A stretch of DNA of 57,102 nucleotides from contig JAUIHW010000025.1 in NCBI GenBank assembly GCA_030431775.1, forward strand, positions 1 through 57,102. Direction: 5' to 3'. Numbering within the stretch: position 1 is the first letter of the stretch; every line of letters begins with the position of its first letter. The notes beneath the pieces are model-generated. The model had not been told where the DNA came from. It saw only the letters and a program-made list of their open reading frames with translations, and did no database searches. The stretch is from Gammaproteobacteria bacterium. Lineage in GTDB: Bacteria > Pseudomonadota > Gammaproteobacteria > Pseudomonadales > JAUIET01. The translations under genes were made by a program, and so were the position numbers. Positions 1 to 7,917 of the stretch are shown here, one piece after another.

Positions 1-806
1 ACTGCAGCCGCTGACTTCGTAACGGATTGCTTACGCACTGCTTTGAACTTCGCACGCGCGAGCTGCTCGAGCTCGCTCAGTGATTGCGGACCCAATACCG
101 CCAGACGCATTGCGCCTGCGTGATAATAGGTGTCGTAGAAATCAATCAGATCACTGCGCAATGCGGCCAATACCGACGCGCGCTGGTGAGTCGAAACCTC
201 TGAACCCTCAGCTTGCGCGCCTCCAAGCAGAGTTTGCAGGTTACCCACTGACAATTTGCTAAACGGGTGTTCCGGGTTGATTATGGCCTTGAACACATCC
301 AATGATCGACGCGCGTCGCTTTTAAGCTTGGCTCGATACTCGGATTCCACGGCTTGTATTTCACGTTCCACATAGTCGGCATTGAATAGCGGCGCGATAA
401 AAAACTGCGCAAAGCGGTCCAGTGCCGGTTCCAGGTAGGCTGCGTCCACATCGAAAAAGTAGTTGGTGTGTTCAAAGCTTGTGTACGCATTATGGCTACC
501 GCCATGGCTATTGATAAATCCCTGGTATGCGCCACTGTCCGGGTATTTCTCGGTTCCCAAAAACAGCATGTGCTCAAGAAAATGAGCCAGACCCTGACGC
601 CCCGTCGGGTCCTGCGCACTGCCCACCCCGACATCCAAGGCGACGGCTGCTCGCCGGGCGTTCGGCTCGGAAACAAGAACAGCCTGCAGGCCATTCTCCA
701 ACTCAATGATCTGATAGTTGCGAGGGTCGTTGGGGCTTTTATGTGGCTGAACCGCCTGCGTCACTGTAGCAGATAAAGCCAGCAGCACAAACCACAGCGG
801 CGCCAT
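1..806 (-). CDS. M16 (insulinase/pitrilysin) family metallopeptidase, 3' end cut by window edge
   Basis: Only the first 268 codons are in the window; the gene runs off the left edge. Residues 1-19 form a signal peptide (MAPLWFVLLALSATVTQA), so the protein is probably periplasmic. The inverted zinc motif HxxEH is present at residues 75-79 (HFLEHMLFLGT), and a downstream Glu-rich helix (AVESEY) fits the third zinc ligand. The family degrades peptides of a few kDa in the periplasm and full-length members have about 900 residues, so most of the protein is missing here. Start choice: ATG at 806 gives a clean signal peptide, but a TTG at 821 sits 5 nt behind an AGGAG and may be the true start. It follows the AI-2E family gene on the same strand at about 40-55 bp and may be co-transcribed. 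Confidence 0.88.
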   Translation of the reverse strand, partial: MAPLWFVLLALSATVTQAVQPHKSPNDPRNYQIIELENGLQAVLVSEPNARRAAVALDVGVGSAQDPTGRQGLAHFLEHMLFLGTEKYPDSGAYQGFINSHGGSHNAYTSFEHTNYFFDVDAAYLEPALDRFAQFFIAPLFNADYVEREIQAVESEYRAKLKSDARRSLDVFKAIINPEHPFSKLSVGNLQTLLGGAQAEGSEVSTHQRASVLAALRSDLIDFYDTYYHAGAMRLAVLGPQSLSELEQLARAKFKAVRKQSVTKSAAA

Positions 807-860
807 CACAAGCGGGTTCAAGCGGACTCCTGAACGTGCGGCTGAACACCCATGGTAAAC

Positions 861-1946
861 CTACTCTGCATCGGCGACCTGGTCCTGCTCAAGATGCCGC
901 TGCGCGGTGGGCCAGGCGTTATACACGGCTTTTATAAGGGTCGCCAGCGGGATAGCAAAAAACACCCCCCAGATACCCCATAGGCCACCAAACACAATCA
1001 CAGCTATCATGATCACAGTTGGGCTCAGGTTTACCGCCTCGGAGAACAACAGAGGTACCAGCACATTGCCATCCAGAAACTGAATAACCAGGTAGGCCAC
1101 CATGACATAGAGAAATTCCGACCCCGCACCCCACTGAAAATAGGCGATCGCAGCAATCGGAATGGTAACTGCCGCCGCCCCAATATACGGAACGACCACG
1201 GACAGTCCAACCATTACCGCGAGCAGCGCCGAATAACGCAGGCCAAGCGCAGCGAAAACAAAGTAGGTTACTGCGCCGACCAGAAATATCTCCACTACTT
1301 TGCCGCGCACATAATTGGCAATCTGATCGTTCATTTCATGCCACACTGCATTCATTAGCGGGCGCTCTGTTGGCAACAGGCGGGAGATGGTGCGAAAGAA
1401 ATCCCAGCGATCGGCCAGCAGAAAAAACGCCAGAATAGGCACCAGAATAAAATACAGCAACACGACCAGCACATTGGGAATAGTAGCGACCGACTGGGAT
1501 ACAATCCACTGCCCCACTTCACCAATCCGCTGTCGAATAAGCTCAATGATTTCGCCGACCTGGGCCTCGCTGAAGAATACTGGGTACTGCTCCGGCAGCA
1601 GCATCAGTAACTCTTGACCCTTGGTCAGCATCGCTGGCAACTCGGCAAATAGAATCTTGAGCTGCCCCCACACCAGTGGTAGCACAATCAACAGACTTGC
1701 CAACGACAAACCCAGAAAGAACAAAACCGTGATCAGCAAGGCAAGCGGCCTTGGAACACGCCAGCGTTCCAAGCGGCTGATCATTCCTTGCAGTAAGAAG
1801 GCCAGTATCAGAGCCGCGATCACTGGGGTGACCACATCGCCCATCGTCAATATAACGGTGAATCCAAGGAACAGTAACAGCAGCAGAATAATCGCCTCTT
1901 CGTCAGCGAAGTGCTCATCCATCCATTTCTTGAAAATATTCAGCAT
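861..1946 (-). CDS. AI-2E/PerM family (UPF0118) membrane transporter
   Basis: A 361-residue integral membrane protein with about eight hydrophobic segments. The layout is typical of the AI-2E transporter/PerM superfamily: a tight pair of helices at the N-terminus (LLLLFLGFTVILTMGDVVTPVIAAL by position 25-50), a long soluble stretch in the middle, and the conserved C-terminal block containing VVPYIG, FLDGNVLVPLLF and LWGIWGVFFAIPLATLIKAV. Members export small molecules or ions; the substrate cannot be read from sequence. The open frame extends upstream to 2063, but the hydrophilic extension looks like non-coding leader, so ATG at 1946 (MLNIFKKWMDEHF) is preferred. It is transcribed divergently from bepA and ahead of the M16 peptidase gene. 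Confidence 0.85.
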   Translation of the reverse strand: MLNIFKKWMDEHFADEEAIILLLLLFLGFTVILTMGDVVTPVIAALILAFLLQGMISRLERWRVPRPLALLITVLFFLGLSLASLLIVLPLVWGQLKILFAELPAMLTKGQELLMLLPEQYPVFFSEAQVGEIIELIRQRIGEVGQWIVSQSVATIPNVLVVLLYFILVPILAFFLLADRWDFFRTISRLLPTERPLMNAVWHEMNDQIANYVRGKVVEIFLVGAVTYFVFAALGLRYSALLAVMVGLSVVVPYIGAAAVTIPIAAIAYFQWGAGSEFLYVMVAYLVIQFLDGNVLVPLLFSEAVNLSPTVIMIAVIVFGGLWGIWGVFFAIPLATLIKAVYNAWPTAQRHLEQDQVADAE

Positions 1947-2130
1947 TGACCGAGTCTGGGGCCGCGTTAATTGACCAAGGCGAAGTATACCGTTGGTCGC
2001 GCTGATTACCGAAGCCAGCAGGGGAATTAATTCACAGCCTGGCGTTCTAAATGATCGAGGCAAACCCCGACGATAGCGGGCGCTCCCGCTGGACGTGAGT
2101 GAATGCAGCCTATAAAGTGATGGGAACAGT

Positions 2131-3591
2131 GTGCGTAGCTTTTGGACAATGACGGCAACGATCAGAGCAATTTGTGCAGCGGCGATAAGCCTGGCGCTGG
2201 TTCATGGCGCTCATTCTGCCAATATCAGCGACTTGCCGGACCTGGGTAACGCCGGTTCCAGCCTGATTTCCAGCGAAAAGGAATATGAGCTTGGACAAGC
2301 CTGGCTGCGCAGTTTTCGAAGCCAGGTGAAAACTGTTTATGACCCTGTGCTCAGCGAGTATCTGGAGAATCTGATCTACCGCCTGGCTGAGCACAGCGAG
2401 CTGGATGATCGGCGCCTCGAGCTGGTGATCGTCAAGAATAAAACCTTAAACGCCTTTGCTGTGCCAGGCGGCGTCATAGGCATTCACGATGGCTTGATGC
2501 TTTACGCTGAAACCGAAGGTGAACTGGCGGCCGTTTTAGGTCACGAACTGGCTCACCTGAGCCAGAAACACTTTGCCCGTGGGGTAGAGGAAGCCCGCAG
2601 GAACGCGATCCCCAATATGCTGGCGCTGCTGGGCAGCATGGTCATTGCCGCCACCGCCGGAGGTGATGCCGGCTTGGCGGCTCTCAGCGCCACCCGGGCG
2701 GCGTCGCTGCAATCCAGGCTGAATTTTAGCCGCCACAATGAACTAGAAGCCGACCGCCTGGGCATGCAAACGCTGGCACGTGCAGGGTTTGACCCAAATG
2801 CCGTGCCAGCCATGTTCGAACGCATGCAGCGCGCGTCGCGCTACCGCCGCCAATTACCGGAATTCCTGCTCACCCACCCGGTCAGCGAAACCCGAATCGC
2901 GGATTCGAAAAATCGAGCACGCGACTATCCAACCAAAATTGTGACCGAAAGCCAGGACTTTCAGCTGATGCGTGCCAGGGTGCTTAACGGCTACGCCAAC
3001 AACCCGGGAGAAGCGATCAAACGCTTTAAGTCGGAACTTGCAGAAGGCAAATCCAACAGCGCAGCCGCTCGCTATGGACTGGTACTGGCCTATACTGCCG
3101 CCAACAAACTGAATTCGGCGCGAGCCGCGTTAAAGCCGCTCTTGATACGCGAGCCGCGCAATATTACCTACCTGCTCGCCCAAAACGATATCGAAATCCG
3201 TGCCGGCCGGGTTGAGGAAGCAACCGAACAGCTCGAACACCACCTGGCAATCAACCCTGGAAACCACCCACTGACGATGGCCTACGCCGAGGCCTTACTG
3301 AAGCAAGGCCGTGCCAGAGAATGTGAGCTTGTGCTGCTGGACCATGTGGAATTACACCCGCACGACGAACACGTCTGGTATCTGCTGGCTGAAACTCATG
3401 GCCTGGCCGGTAATATAGCCGGCGTGCATCAGGCCCGTGCCGAGTATTTCATTCTGAATGGAATATTCGATGAAGCCGAGCGTCAGCTGCGTTACGCTCT
3501 TAAACTGGTGCGGGGAGATTACCTCGCAACCGCGAAGATCAGCGAGCGGATGCGGACGATTGAGCGGATGAAGGAAGCCATTAAAATCTAA
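2131..3591 (+). CDS. bepA: BepA-type M48 metallopeptidase with C-terminal TPR repeats
   Basis: A 486-residue periplasmic zinc protease/chaperone of outer-membrane protein assembly, essentially the length of E. coli BepA (YfgC). A signal peptide is followed by the BepA signature region (DLPDLGNAGSSLIS). The M48 zinc motif HEXXH is HELAH at residues 138-142, and the third ligand lies in NELEADRLGMQTLARAGFDP. The second half (about 300-480) is alpha-solenoid TPR sequence, used in this family to dock on the Bam complex and LptD. In the family it clears stalled LptD and other beta-barrels. The GTG at 2131 gives a signal peptide; ATG at 2149 is an equally plausible start. It is divergent from the AI-2E gene and followed by a long repeat-rich non-coding region. 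Confidence 0.9.
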   Translation: MRSFWTMTATIRAICAAAISLALVHGAHSANISDLPDLGNAGSSLISSEKEYELGQAWLRSFRSQVKTVYDPVLSEYLENLIYRLAEHSELDDRRLELVIVKNKTLNAFAVPGGVIGIHDGLMLYAETEGELAAVLGHELAHLSQKHFARGVEEARRNAIPNMLALLGSMVIAATAGGDAGLAALSATRAASLQSRLNFSRHNELEADRLGMQTLARAGFDPNAVPAMFERMQRASRYRRQLPEFLLTHPVSETRIADSKNRARDYPTKIVTESQDFQLMRARVLNGYANNPGEAIKRFKSELAEGKSNSAAARYGLVLAYTAANKLNSARAALKPLLIREPRNITYLLAQNDIEIRAGRVEEATEQLEHHLAINPGNHPLTMAYAEALLKQGRARECELVLLDHVELHPHDEHVWYLLAETHGLAGNIAGVHQARAEYFILNGIFDEAERQLRYALKLVRGDYLATAKISERMRTIERMKEAIKI

Positions 3592-3615
3592 ACCCATGTG
3601 CCATCGTCACTGGCG

Positions 3616-3641
3616 TTCGGCCAATAATGACTTTCACCGCT
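3616..3641 (-). repeat. Fragment of palindromic element (3' end, copy-B-like)
   Basis: Read on the minus strand this stretch (GCGGTGAAAGTCATTATTGG and onward) matches the 3' end of palindromic copy B at about 4024-4045 with few changes. It has no partner arm of its own nearby, so I read it as a remnant of an element broken up by later insertion or deletion. Confidence 0.5.
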
Positions 3642-3684
3642 TAATTTGGTAGGTATTTTCAAAGTGGTGCCGCTAGCACCGGCA

Positions 3685-3822
3685 GCCGCTCGCGAGGGGG
3701 TTTTGCTACGCGACTTGCCCCCTCCGGGGTGCCCTCCATCAAAAAAATGCCTTTCGTTGAAAGTCATTTTTTCTCCTTCGGCCGGCGTCTTTTACCTTCG
3801 CAAAAGCCCCCCCGCGAGCGGC
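3685..3822 (-). repeat. Structured palindromic element, copy A (138 bp)
   Basis: Terminal arms 3685-3706 and 3800-3822 are reverse complements apart from one substitution and one indel (core GCCGCTCGCG). On the minus strand the element reads, in order: arm, GAAGGTAAAAGACGCCGGCC, a central hairpin flanked by A-run and T-run with CTTTC/GAAAG stem (about 3741-3771), TGATGGAGGG, a small hairpin CCCC-GGA-GGGG (3719-3729), a CGCGTAGC-like segment, arm. The same order is found in the copies at 3905, 48844 and 50213. The element is non-coding; its short frames are not conserved as proteins. Confidence 0.8.
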
Positions 3823-3904
3823 TACCTTAACCCGAAGCAAGTTACAGTTTAGAGCTGAGGGGAGGCGATTGTAGATCTACGAGAACGATGTGCTCTATAA
3901 CTAA

Positions 3905-4052
3905 GGCTTGCAATCAATAACGACTTTCACGGAGGTAAAAGACGCCGGCCGAAAGAGCCAAAATGACTAGCCGCAGGCGACGGCATTTTTGTGAGTGAGG
4001 GCACCGCGGAGCGGCCAAGTCACGCAGTGAAAGTCGTTATTGATTGCAAGCC
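3905..4052 (+). repeat. Structured palindromic element, copy B (148 bp, perfect 26-bp arms)
   Basis: The arms at 3905-3930 and 4027-4052 are perfect 26-bp inverted repeats (start GGCTTGCAATC, inner end GACTTTCAC). The core contains GGAGGTAAAAGACGCCGGCC, GAAAGAGC, a central hairpin with GCCG/CGGC stem between AAAAT and ATTTT, GTGAGTGAGGGCA, the hairpin CCGC-GGA-GCGG (4004-4014), then GGCCAAGTCACGCAGTGAA. It has the same length as copies C and D. The perfection of the arms suggests that it is young or under structural selection. Confidence 0.85.
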
Positions 4053-4149
4053 GATGCTAGTGCACCTACTTTTCATCAGTAACCCTATCACGCAGCAAAA
4101 AACCCTCGCGAGCGGCTGCCGATGCTAATAGCACCACTTTGGATATACC

Positions 4150-4183
4150 TGCCAAGTCACGCAGTGAAAACCACTAATGGCAG
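4150..4183 (+). repeat. Fragment of palindromic element (3' end)
   Basis: GCCAAGTCACGCAGTGAAAA repeats the conserved 3' core end of copy B (GGCCAAGTCACGCAGTGAA) with no complete element attached. It lies directly after the right outer arm and looks like a truncated copy. Confidence 0.5.
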
Positions 4184-4186
4184 TTA

Positions 4187-4248
4187 GGCAACGCCAGTTT
4201 AGAACCATCCCCAGATCACCTGGGAAAACTGCCCACTCAGGCGTTGCC
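4187..4248 (-). terminator. Nested hairpin at the 3' end of nadA, possible terminator
   Basis: GGCAACGCC (4187-4195) pairs with GGCGTTGCC (4240-4248), AGTTT pairs with AAACT inside it, and CCCAG-ATCAC-CTGGG (4210-4224) forms the inner hairpin. The outer strand overlaps the last codons of nadA. There is no clear T-run after the stem on the minus strand, so intrinsic termination is uncertain. Confidence 0.35.
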
Positions 4249-5331
4249 AATCACCGTTTTCTTCATGCTCTTGGCAAAATTCAGCATTCGCTCCAGCGGA
4301 ATTACTGCACGTTTGGCAAGCTCGGGGTCAACGTGAATCTCATTACTGCCTTCCCGCAGGCTTTGTTCCAGGCGCTCCAGTACATTCATTGCCATCCAAG
4401 GGCAATGCGCGCAGCTGCGACAGCTTGCGCCACTGCCCGCGGTAGGTGCAATGATGAACTCCTTGTCCGGCATGCGATGCTGCAGCTGGTAGAAAATACC
4501 CTGGTCAGTAGCGACAATAAACTGCTTGTTGGGAAGCTCTTCGGCTGCATTGATAATCTGTGTGGTCGAACCAACACGATCGGCAATTTCCAGCACCGCG
4601 CGTGGTGATTCCGGGTGGGCCAATACCGCGGCTTCCGGGTAGACTGCTCGCAGGTCTTCAATGCCACGAGCTTTGAATTCTTCATGAACAATGCAAGCGC
4701 CGTCCCAGGCGATCAGGTCAGCCCCTGACTCCCGTCGCACATAATTACCCAGGTGCTTGTCAGGAGCCCAGAGAATTTTTTCGCCCTTGTCGTGCAGGTG
4801 CTCCGCAACATCCAGGGCAATACTTGAAGTGACGACCCAATCGGACAAGGCCTTTACGGCCGCCGAGGTATTGGCGTAAACAACGACGGTGCGATCGGCG
4901 TGTTCTTCACAAAACGCCTTGAATTCGTCGGCTGGGCAACCGACATCAAGCGAACAGGTCGCTTCCAGAGTTGGCATAAGAATACGTTTCTCAGGGTTGA
5001 GAATTTTGGCTGTCTCCCCCATGAACTTCACCCCGGCCACCATCAGAGTTTGGGCGTCATGGTCATTGCCAAAACGAGCCATTTCCAGAGAGTCGGAAAC
5101 ACAACCACCGGTTTCTTCCGCCAAGGACTGGATCTCCGGATCGGTGTAATAGTGTGCCACCAGCACCGCGTCTTCTTCCTTCAGCAGTTGCTTAATGGCC
5201 TCTTTACGGGCATTTTTCTCTTCCTCACTCATCGCTTCAGGCTCATGAATATCGTCCAGATATTGCTTCACCAGCACCTGATCTGCGGCGTAGGAAAAAT
5301 CTTCGTTGTCTAAATCTGCTTCGGAGGCCAT
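4237..5331 (-). CDS. nadA: Quinolinate synthase NadA
   Basis: Catalyses condensation of iminoaspartate with dihydroxyacetone phosphate to quinolinate in de novo NAD synthesis, using an oxygen-sensitive 4Fe-4S cluster. The 364-residue protein has the family features in order: [19 protein letters not shown] followed by [11 protein letters not shown], the [16 protein letters not shown] block, [13 protein letters not shown], and the C-terminal [13 protein letters not shown]. Three conserved cysteines, one in each of the [13 protein letters not shown] and CAHCPWM segments, are the expected cluster ligands. The N-terminal 40 residues are an acidic extension common in gammaproteobacterial NadA. ATG at 5331 follows AAGG by 6 nt. 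Its usual partner nadB is not in the window; dacB is divergent. Confidence 0.96.
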   Translation of the reverse strand: MASEADLDNEDFSYAADQVLVKQYLDDIHEPEAMSEEEKNARKEAIKQLLKEEDAVLVAHYYTDPEIQSLAEETGGCVSDSLEMARFGNDHDAQTLMVAGVKFMGETAKILNPEKRILMPTLEATCSLDVGCPADEFKAFCEEHADRTVVVYANTSAAVKALSDWVVTSSIALDVAEHLHDKGEKILWAPDKHLGNYVRRESGADLIAWDGACIVHEEFKARGIEDLRAVYPEAAVLAHPESPRAVLEIADRVGSTTQIINAAEELPNKQFIVATDQGIFYQLQHRMPDKEFIIAPTAGSGASCRSCAHCPWMAMNVLERLEQSLREGSNEIHVDPELAKRAVIPLERMLNFAKSMKKTVIGNA

Positions 5332-5488
5332 AAACTGCCTTAGCCAGTTGATTTTCGGCGCGATAATACCACAAGGTACACCGCTGTAACCGTCCGAGGC
5401 CTTGTACGGCTGTACCTAACCTGGTGCGGTATTTATACACAAGTTGACAGTGGCGTTGCGCCGGCCCAGAGCCTATCTTTAGTGCAAA

Positions 5489-6973
5489 TTGAACCACGGT
5501 GACGTCGCTTTGTTGCGCAAACTACTTAACTCGCTGCTGATCATTGCCTGTTCGGCAAACACTCAGGCCGCAATCGGCGCGGACTCCCCAACTCAGCTGC
5601 CGGCAGCAATGCAACGCAGTCTGAGCGCGTTTGGGCTGGATGGTTCCGGGCTGAGCATTTACGTGCGCGAAGTCCATCAGCAGCAGGCTCTGCTGGAATT
5701 TAATGCCGACCAACCCCGCAACCCTGGCTCAACTGTAAAGTTGTTGACCACGATGGCCGCACTGGAACGACTGACACCCGCCTACCAGTGGTCAACTGAG
5801 ATACATGCGGATGGAGACATTGACTCAGGAATCCTGCACGGTGACCTGTGGTTAAAAGGTGGCGGCGACCCCTACCTGACCATTGAGCGTGTTTGGTTGC
5901 TGGTACACCGCCTGCGCATGACCGGCCTTCAGACGATCCGCGGCGACCTGTACATTGACCAAAGCCTTTTCGCACCGATCAATGAAGACCCGGCAGCCTT
6001 CGATGGCCAGGGTTTGCGGGCCTATAACGTGGTACCCGCTGCACTGGTCAGCAATTTCAATGTCTCCACCTTCCTGTTTCGCCCCGGCTCTGGCAATGGT
6101 GAAGTAGACGTTCAAGTCGTACCCGAGCTGCCGGGATTGGTGGTTAACAACCGTCTTCGGGCGGTTGACCGCCCATGTCGTGGCTATAACCGCGGCATCG
6201 CCATCAATCTCGATCACACTGGCAAAGTCATTCTGGAAGGCAAGTTTCCCAGTCGTTGCAAGCTGTACGGCATGCAACGCAGTGTCATGCCGCGGGACCG
6301 TTATACCGCCGACTTATTCGCCAAATTCTGGCAGGAATCCGGTGGTCGCTGGGAAGGCGAACTGCGCCGTGGCCAGCGTGAATTCACTGAGCCACCAATG
6401 CTCAGCTTTGACTCGGTCCCGCTCGGCGATGCCATCCGCTCAATTAATAAGTACAGCAACAACCTAATGACCCGCATGCTGTTTTTAACGCTCGGGCTTG
6501 AAGAGAAAGGCCCGCCCGCCACGGCCGAAAAAGCACGCAGCACACTGCATGACTGGCTTGGCAGACACGGCATCAACACGGCTGGCCTGCACGTGGACAA
6601 TGGAGCCGGCAGTTCACGCAATACCCGCCTGACCGCCAGGCAAATGGCCGGCATACTGGGACGCGCGTGGCGCAGCCCTTATATGGCCGAGCTTGTTGCA
6701 TCCATGGCAATCACCGGGCAGGACGGAACGTTTTCTCGCCGCTTGACGGACAGCCCCCTGCAAGGCCGTGCTCGTCTGAAGTCGGGCCGACTTGACCATG
6801 TGGTTGCTATGGCCGGTTTCGTTCAGTCCGCCGACGATACCCGATACCTGGTAGTCAGCCTGCATAACGCGGCCGACGTCCACCGGGGCAGTGGGCATGC
6901 AGTTCAGGAGTCCTTGCTGCACTGGATTCACAACCTGGATTTTGCAGGCAAGCAAATGGCTGGCGTCAAATAA
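5489..6973 (+). CDS. dacB: D-alanyl-D-alanine carboxypeptidase/endopeptidase (PBP4, peptidase S13)
   Basis: Periplasmic low-molecular-weight penicillin-binding protein that trims and cleaves peptidoglycan cross-links. In the 494 residues the three S13 active-site motifs are visible: SxxK as STVK (in NPGSTVKLLTTMAALE, about residue 75), SxN as SNN (in NKYSNNLMTRM, about residue 323), and KTG as KSG (in RLKSGRLDHV). The N-terminus is a signal peptide ending near ANTQA. No ATG fits; TTG at 5489 is used here, and TTG codons at 5510 and 5513 are alternatives, so the start is uncertain. It is divergent from nadA, with 157 bp between. Confidence 0.92.
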   Translation: MNHGDVALLRKLLNSLLIIACSANTQAAIGADSPTQLPAAMQRSLSAFGLDGSGLSIYVREVHQQQALLEFNADQPRNPGSTVKLLTTMAALERLTPAYQWSTEIHADGDIDSGILHGDLWLKGGGDPYLTIERVWLLVHRLRMTGLQTIRGDLYIDQSLFAPINEDPAAFDGQGLRAYNVVPAALVSNFNVSTFLFRPGSGNGEVDVQVVPELPGLVVNNRLRAVDRPCRGYNRGIAINLDHTGKVILEGKFPSRCKLYGMQRSVMPRDRYTADLFAKFWQESGGRWEGELRRGQREFTEPPMLSFDSVPLGDAIRSINKYSNNLMTRMLFLTLGLEEKGPPATAEKARSTLHDWLGRHGINTAGLHVDNGAGSSRNTRLTARQMAGILGRAWRSPYMAELVASMAITGQDGTFSRRLTDSPLQGRARLKSGRLDHVVAMAGFVQSADDTRYLVVSLHNAADVHRGSGHAVQESLLHWIHNLDFAGKQMAGVK

Positions 6974-7008
6974 TTGGCGCAAATAACAAATATGTACGTT
7001 TCCTAAAT

Positions 7009-7050
7009 ACAATATATTGTGTGTATATTTTTTAAAACACTATATATTGT
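7009..7050. promoter_or_regulatory. Pair of palindromic operator-like sites upstream of the membrane protein gene
   Basis: Two sites of the form ACAATATATTGT: 7009-7020 is a perfect 12-bp palindrome, and 7039-7050 (ACTATATATTGT, inside ACAC...GTGT) has one mismatched pair. Both continue as GTGTGT, and their centres are 30 bp apart, about three helical turns. A TTGACA hexamer follows at 7072-7077, but the matching -10 17 bp on (CAGGAT) is weak. The tandem phased arrangement suggests a dimeric regulator; none is encoded next to it. Confidence 0.5.
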
Positions 7051-7134
7051 GTGTGCCTCAAAACTGTACAATTGACACCCATGGCTTCACTTAGCAGGAT
7101 TAGCGGATAACAACTCTTCTTAGCTGACACCTGA

Positions 7135-7875
7135 ATGCAGTATCCCAGCGACGCCGAGACTCAGGTTATTTACCGGCGCAAATTAAGTCTGTTGGCCACG
7201 CAGGCGTCGACGGCAGCAGCCGGCAATAGCCTGGGCGCGTTACTGGTGGCCGCTATGGTCTGGCCGCATATTCATGCTGCATTGCTGGGCAGCTGGGTTG
7301 GATTAGTGATGCTGATTGTAACGACCCGTTGGCTGCATGTGCGTCGCTACCTGAAAGCCGAAGAGCCAGGCTCCCTAGCTGCCTGCTTCCGCTATTGCGC
7401 CACCAGCGTAGCTGTTAATGGGCTGGTCTGGGGAGGGCTGTTTTCTTACCTGGCCTATTCCCTCGAAGCGACCAGCCTGGCCCCCCCTTTCAGTGTTGTC
7501 TGCGCACTAGCCGCAGGCACCAGTCTGACCTATAACGCTTACTTCAATCCGTTCAAGAATTTTTCCGTCCCGGCGCTTCTCATGCCCGGAATCGTGCTGC
7601 TCGCATCTGGCCCGGATGAAAAACTGTGGATAGCCATCATCGTTCTGGCCTGGTTTACCCTGATGTACTCAATCTCATCCCAGTTGAGCCGCTATCTCGA
7701 GAGCACCGCCAAATACGAAACCGAAAATGTAGCCCTGATTCGCGACCTCGAATACCAACGCGAACACAGCGAACGGCTCAATGAAGAATTGCAGCTGAAA
7801 ACCGAGATCATAGAACGCTTGGCTCGTCGCCAGCAAACCGACAGTGAGTCCAAGCAGCGCGCTGCAGGCGAGTAA
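7135..7875 (+). CDS. Six-TM membrane protein with C-terminal coiled coil, sensor-module-like
   Basis: 246 residues. About six hydrophobic segments (residues 25-75, 95-115, 122-140, 150-165, 172-190) are followed by a charged helical tail (EYQREHSERLNEELQLKTEIIERLARRQQ) predicted to form a coiled coil. This architecture matches the N-terminal membrane input domain of GGDEF proteins and hybrid histidine kinases, where the coiled coil leads into the output domain. Here the frame ends after the coil with no GGDEF, kinase or other output domain. I do not recognise a named family. ATG at 7135 is the first codon of the frame. The paired palindromes upstream suggest that it is regulated on its own. 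Truncation of a longer ancestor is possible, but the DNA downstream belongs to the convergent DMGDH-type gene. Confidence 0.6.
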   Translation: MQYPSDAETQVIYRRKLSLLATQASTAAAGNSLGALLVAAMVWPHIHAALLGSWVGLVMLIVTTRWLHVRRYLKAEEPGSLAACFRYCATSVAVNGLVWGGLFSYLAYSLEATSLAPPFSVVCALAAGTSLTYNAYFNPFKNFSVPALLMPGIVLLASGPDEKLWIAIIVLAWFTLMYSISSQLSRYLESTAKYETENVALIRDLEYQREHSERLNEELQLKTEIIERLARRQQTDSESKQRAAGE

Positions 7876-7917
7876 GACCGGCGATTGATTTCCTGGCCAG
7901 CCGGCGTTGGCCGTGGG

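Larger units (their letters stand above)
3651..4150. repeat. Outer 56-bp inverted repeat enclosing two palindromic elements
   Basis: Positions 3651-3706 and 4095-4150 are inverted copies of each other: 48 of 56 positions match by my reading. Between them lie copy A (3685-3822, whose left arm is part of the outer repeat) and copy B (3905-4052). The right outer arm is preceded by TCACGCAGCAAAA, the conserved 3' part of the element core, so 4088-4150 is best seen as a truncated copy of the same family. Together with the fragments at 3616-3641 and 4150-4183 this makes a nest of old and young copies filling the 645 bp between bepA and nadA. No gene is supported in this interval. Confidence 0.7.

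Noticed and set aside
3646-3852. 68-residue open frame across element copy A
   Set aside because: The peptide contains FYLRKSPP, and similar FYLRES/FYLPES strings appear in frames across copies C and D, but only because the DNA core is conserved. The frames differ in length and start and cover the palindromic arms.
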